A stretch of 64,000 nt of DNA, taken from Herbaspirillum sp. GW103 (GTDB lineage Bacteria; Pseudomonadota; Gammaproteobacteria; Burkholderiales; Burkholderiaceae_D). The position numbers and the translations under genes are program-made. The notes below the pieces were generated by a model. That model saw only the letters and a program-made list of their open reading frames with translations, was not told the origin of the DNA and made no database searches. Below are positions 61,360-64,000 of the stretch, in pieces (position 1 is the stretch's first letter; every line of letters starts with the position of its first letter). The DNA is taken from positions 1,488,001 to 1,552,000 of the forward strand of contig NZ_AJVC01000003.1 in the NCBI RefSeq assembly GCF_000261365.1, written 5' to 3'.

Positions 61360-62466
61360 TCAGAACTCGACCACGGAGCGGATCGACTCGCCGCTCTTCA
61401 TCAGGTCAAAACCTTCATTGATGCGCTCCAGCGGCAATTTGTGCGTGATCAGGTCATCAATGTTGAGCTTGCCTTCCATGTACCAGTCGACAATCTTGGG
61501 CACGTCGGTGCGGCCACGCGCGCCACCGAAGGCCGAGCCCTTCCAGACGCGGCCGGTCACCAGCTGGAACGGACGAGTGGAAATCTCCTGGCCGGCTGCG
61601 GCCACGCCGATGATGATGGACTGGCCCCAGCCCTTGTGGCAGCACTCCAGCGACTGGCGCATGGTGGTGGTGTTGCCGATGCACTCGAAACTGTAGTCGG
61701 CGCCGCCATCGGTCATGCCGATGATGGCATCGACCACGTTGGGCACGTCCTTGGGATTGATGAAGTCGGTCATGCCAAACTTGCGCGCCATGGCTTCACG
61801 TGCCGGGTTCAGGTCCACGCCGATGATCTTGTTGGCGCCCACCATCTTGGCCGCCTGGATGACGTTCAAGCCAATGCCGCCCAAACCGAACACCACCACG
61901 TTGGCCCCCGCTTCCACCTTGGCGGTAAACAGTACCGCGCCCACGCCGGTGGTCACGCCACAGCCGATGTAGCAGACCTTGTCAAAGGGCGCATCCGAAC
62001 GGATCTTGGCCAGCGCGATTTCAGGCACGACGATGTAGTTCGAGAAGGTCGAGGTACCCATGTAGTGGAACAGCGGCTTGCCGTCCAGCGAGAAGCGGCT
62101 GGTGGCATCGGGCATCAGGCCACGGCCCTGGGTGGCGCGGATGGCCTGGCACAGGTTGGTCTTCTGCGACAGGCAGAACTTGCACTCGCGGCATTCCGGC
62201 GTGTACAGGGGAATGACGTGATCATCCTTCTTGAGCGACTTCACGCCCGGACCGATGTCGACCACCACGCCCGCTCCTTCATGGCCGAGAATGGCCGGGA
62301 AGATACCCTCCGGATCAGCGCCCGAGAGCGTGTAATAGTCGGTATGGCAGATGCCGGTGGCCTTGATCTCGACCAGAACCTCGCCAGCCTTGGGGCCGCC
62401 GAGCTCGACTTCCTCGATGGTCAAGGGCTTGCCTGCCTGCCATGCTACCGCTGCTCTTGTCTTCAT
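61360..62466 (-). CDS. frmA: S-(hydroxymethyl)glutathione dehydrogenase / class III alcohol dehydrogenase
   Basis: Zinc-dependent oxidation of S-hydroxymethylglutathione with NAD. The 368-residue protein has the catalytic zinc ligands in [14 protein letters not shown] and GHEGAGVV, the structural zinc cysteines in [15 protein letters not shown], and the Rossmann motif [40 protein letters not shown] and the class III Arg site (near residue 115) are typical. The [23 protein letters not shown] matches the family N-terminus; upstream codons do not. No FrmR-like regulator is adjacent. Confidence 0.95.
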   Translation of the reverse strand: MKTRAAVAWQAGKPLTIEEVELGGPKAGEVLVEIKATGICHTDYYTLSGADPEGIFPAILGHEGAGVVVDIGPGVKSLKKDDHVIPLYTPECRECKFCLSQKTNLCQAIRATQGRGLMPDATSRFSLDGKPLFHYMGTSTFSNYIVVPEIALAKIRSDAPFDKVCYIGCGVTTGVGAVLFTAKVEAGANVVVFGLGGIGLNVIQAAKMVGANKIIGVDLNPAREAMARKFGMTDFINPKDVPNVVDAIIGMTDGGADYSFECIGNTTTMRQSLECCHKGWGQSIIIGVAAAGQEISTRPFQLVTGRVWKGSAFGGARGRTDVPKIVDWYMEGKLNIDDLITHKLPLERINEGFDLMKSGESIRSVVEF

Positions 62467-63104
62467 AGGGATGGGTCCTTTGCGTGATGATTGATGTAAG
62501 ACGTCCCCGACCGGCAATGCCGCGTTTGGTCAGGGATATTCAGTAAAACTGTGATGCCTGTGAAACTTCTGGCTGGGCAGTATTATCGCATTGCAAACGG
62601 AAAACCATGCGCCGGGCTTTACATCCTTCATGTTGATGCCATAACTGGTGAAAATTTCCATTTGACATGAAAATCACGCTGTCGCGTTGCAGCGAGGTTG
62701 CGGGCAGGATGACAAAGGCTTGGGCTTGCGGTAAGGTTGCTACAGAACAAACGATGAGGGTGGTCAGGATATCGCCATCCATCAGCGCACAACAAGTACA
62801 CGAAGCAAGGACAAGCGCCAACAAAGCGCAGCAGGACACGAGATGGCATACTGACATCTCGCGTATCACGAAGTGGGGGCATCCACGTAATTCTGGCGTA
62901 AGCGCGTTCATACCGGGTGAACGGCTGCGGCTTGCTGCATTGACATGCGCTGTGCGTCACGGCCCTGTCAGTGCCGGCCATTGCGCTGGCGCGAACGCGC
63001 CAATTGCGTGCGAGGGCTGTCGACACGGTCGTCCGGCATCTTTCCGGGCCAAGGGATGTGCAGCGATGCGCTGCCTAACGACAGGTAATGTGATAGTTGG
63101 TCAC
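62467..63104. other. 638-bp region without a recognised gene
   Basis: Between frmA and the sensor gene. It contains the frmA promoter region (near 62470-62540). A minus-strand frame of 123 codons (62540-62911) has a hydrophobic cysteine-rich start but no family similarity and poor codon pattern. No RNA gene or repeat was seen. Confidence 0.35.
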
Positions 63105-64000
63105 ATGGGAAAACAGAACAAATCGCCAGGGCGCCCAGGCACCACCCTGAAGACCTTGCTGCTGTTCGTGGGCTTCGTCGGGTCATTCATTGTCGTGCAG
63201 ACCTGGTGGGAGATCCGCCAGGACCGCCAGCTGACCATCGACGCCGAGCGCGCCAGCTCGATGGCGGCCGTGCGCAGCGTGCAGGAACAGGCCGAACGTG
63301 TCTTCAGCGAGCTCGACCAGTTGCTCTGGTCCGGTGCCAGGCAGGTCCAGGCCGCCGGCCCCGATCTGCTGGACAACGACCCGGCCCTGTATCGCCTGCT
63401 GGCTGACTTGCAGCAGCGCCTGCCCACCGTGATGGTGCTGCGCTACATCGACCGCAACGGCAACACGCGCGCCAGCTCCCTGCGAGCCCTCGATACCACC
63501 AGCATCCCGGAGGATCACAAGCTCACCCATGTGGATGGCAACCCGACCCGGCCCGCTCTGTTCGTCGGCCAGCTCATGCGCAGCCGCTACAACCGCGAGC
63601 TGGTGCTGCCGGTGGCCATGAATCTCTACGATCGCAGTTCACGACCGATCGGGTTACTGGTGGCGGAACTGAAGGCATCGACCTTCTTCGACTTCTACAA
63701 GCGCATCACCAATTTCGAGGCCATCGTCTCGCTGCGCACGGAGAGCGGCTCGATGATGCTGCGCTCGCCCTTCGAAGAACGCTGGCTCAGCGTCAGCCTG
63801 GCCGATGCCAGGAGCATGGCGCGCATCCGCGCCGGGGCCGAGGAAGGCGCGTTCGAGGAGATTTCGTATCTGACCGGCGAACCGCTGCTGTTTACCTACA
63901 AGCGGCTGGACAAATGGTCGCTGGTGGCAGTCTATGCGCGCCGCATGGAAGACGTGCTGGCGCCCTGGCGCAGCCGTACCGAAAATCGCATCCTGCTGAC
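63105..64000 (+). CDS. Membrane sensor protein with Cache-like domain, 5' part
   Basis: N-terminal 298 codons of a gene cut by the right window edge. A membrane helix (LLLFVGFVGSFIVVQTWW, about 19-36) is followed by a large extracytoplasmic domain with VMVLRYIDRNGNTRASSLRA and RELVLPVAMNLYDRSSRPIG, like double-Cache sensor domains of histidine kinases, GGDEF proteins or chemoreceptors. The output domain lies outside the window, so the class cannot be named. ATG is chosen; a GTG five codons upstream is an alternative. Confidence 0.75.
   Translation, partial: MGKQNKSPGRPGTTLKTLLLFVGFVGSFIVVQTWWEIRQDRQLTIDAERASSMAAVRSVQEQAERVFSELDQLLWSGARQVQAAGPDLLDNDPALYRLLADLQQRLPTVMVLRYIDRNGNTRASSLRALDTTSIPEDHKLTHVDGNPTRPALFVGQLMRSRYNRELVLPVAMNLYDRSSRPIGLLVAELKASTFFDFYKRITNFEAIVSLRTESGSMMLRSPFEERWLSVSLADARSMARIRAGAEEGAFEEISYLTGEPLLFTYKRLDKWSLVAVYARRMEDVLAPWRSRTENRILL

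Noticed and set aside
62540..62911. Minus-strand cysteine-rich 123-codon frame
   Set aside because: Hydrophobic N-terminus but no similarity, no convincing ribosome site and codon use unlike the neighbours; kept only as a remark in the intergenic entry.

Overview
The window looks like a chromosomal segment of a high-GC betaproteobacterium of the Oxalobacteraceae type, most likely Herbaspirillum or a close relative. I infer this from protein character, codon use and gene content; no marker gene such as rRNA is present. No tRNA, rRNA, CRISPR array or intact transposase gene was seen.

Layout. (1) 1-14425, minus strand: a cobalamin operon headed by a cobalamin riboswitch. The order is cbtB, cbtA, a 2Fe-2S ferredoxin, cobN, a fused ChlI/ChlD-type chelatase subunit, cbiE, a cbiX-cbiC fusion, cbiD, cobI, cobM, cbiG and cobJ, with cobJ running off the left edge. 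Most junctions are 4-base ATGA overlaps. (2) 14.5-19.2 kb: two secreted hypothetical proteins, a pair of small proline-rich genes, phosphoglucomutase and a GlsB/YeaQ membrane protein. (3) 19.6-28.0 kb: galU, an H1-like basic protein and assorted metabolic genes (orphan ABC binding protein, MOSC protein, CopD-like protein, hydratase, thioesterase, 2-hydroxyacid dehydrogenase, two small hypotheticals). (4) 28.2-38.3 kb: a malonate utilisation operon, dctPQM-type TRAP transporter followed by mdcACDEGBH, divergent from a GntR regulator. (5) 38.3-40.9 kb: hipBA with a pseudouridine synthase gene coupled to hipA, behind an array of palindromic operators. (6) 41.0-42.1 kb: two related 62-residue protein genes and a 274-bp palindromic element with 29-bp perfect terminal inverted repeats. 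(7) 42.1-48.6 kb: seven collinear genes: cupredoxin-like protein, GGDEF/EAL protein, DUF3034 protein, exported truncated globin, COG4315-type protein, ECF sigma factor, anti-sigma factor. (8) 48.9-54.2 kb: a TetR regulator divergent from a tripartite EmrAB/OprM-type efflux operon. (9) 54.3-57.3 kb: LysR regulator, aldo/keto reductase and a galactose 1-dehydrogenase-like gene. (10) 57.5-60.2 kb: a lower-GC island with a PAAR-TTR protein, a DUF6402-like protein and a small membrane-anchored protein, the architecture of an orphan type VI secretion effector/immunity module. (11) 60.5-62.5 kb: glutathione-dependent formaldehyde detoxification (fghA, frmA). (12) 63.1 kb to the right edge: the sensory N-terminus of a membrane signalling protein.

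The operons act largely independently. The strongest candidates for new biology are the PAAR/DUF6402 island, the seven-gene cupredoxin/c-di-GMP/globin/ECF cluster, and the cloverleaf-like repeat element, which supplies the stop codon of the anti-sigma gene.
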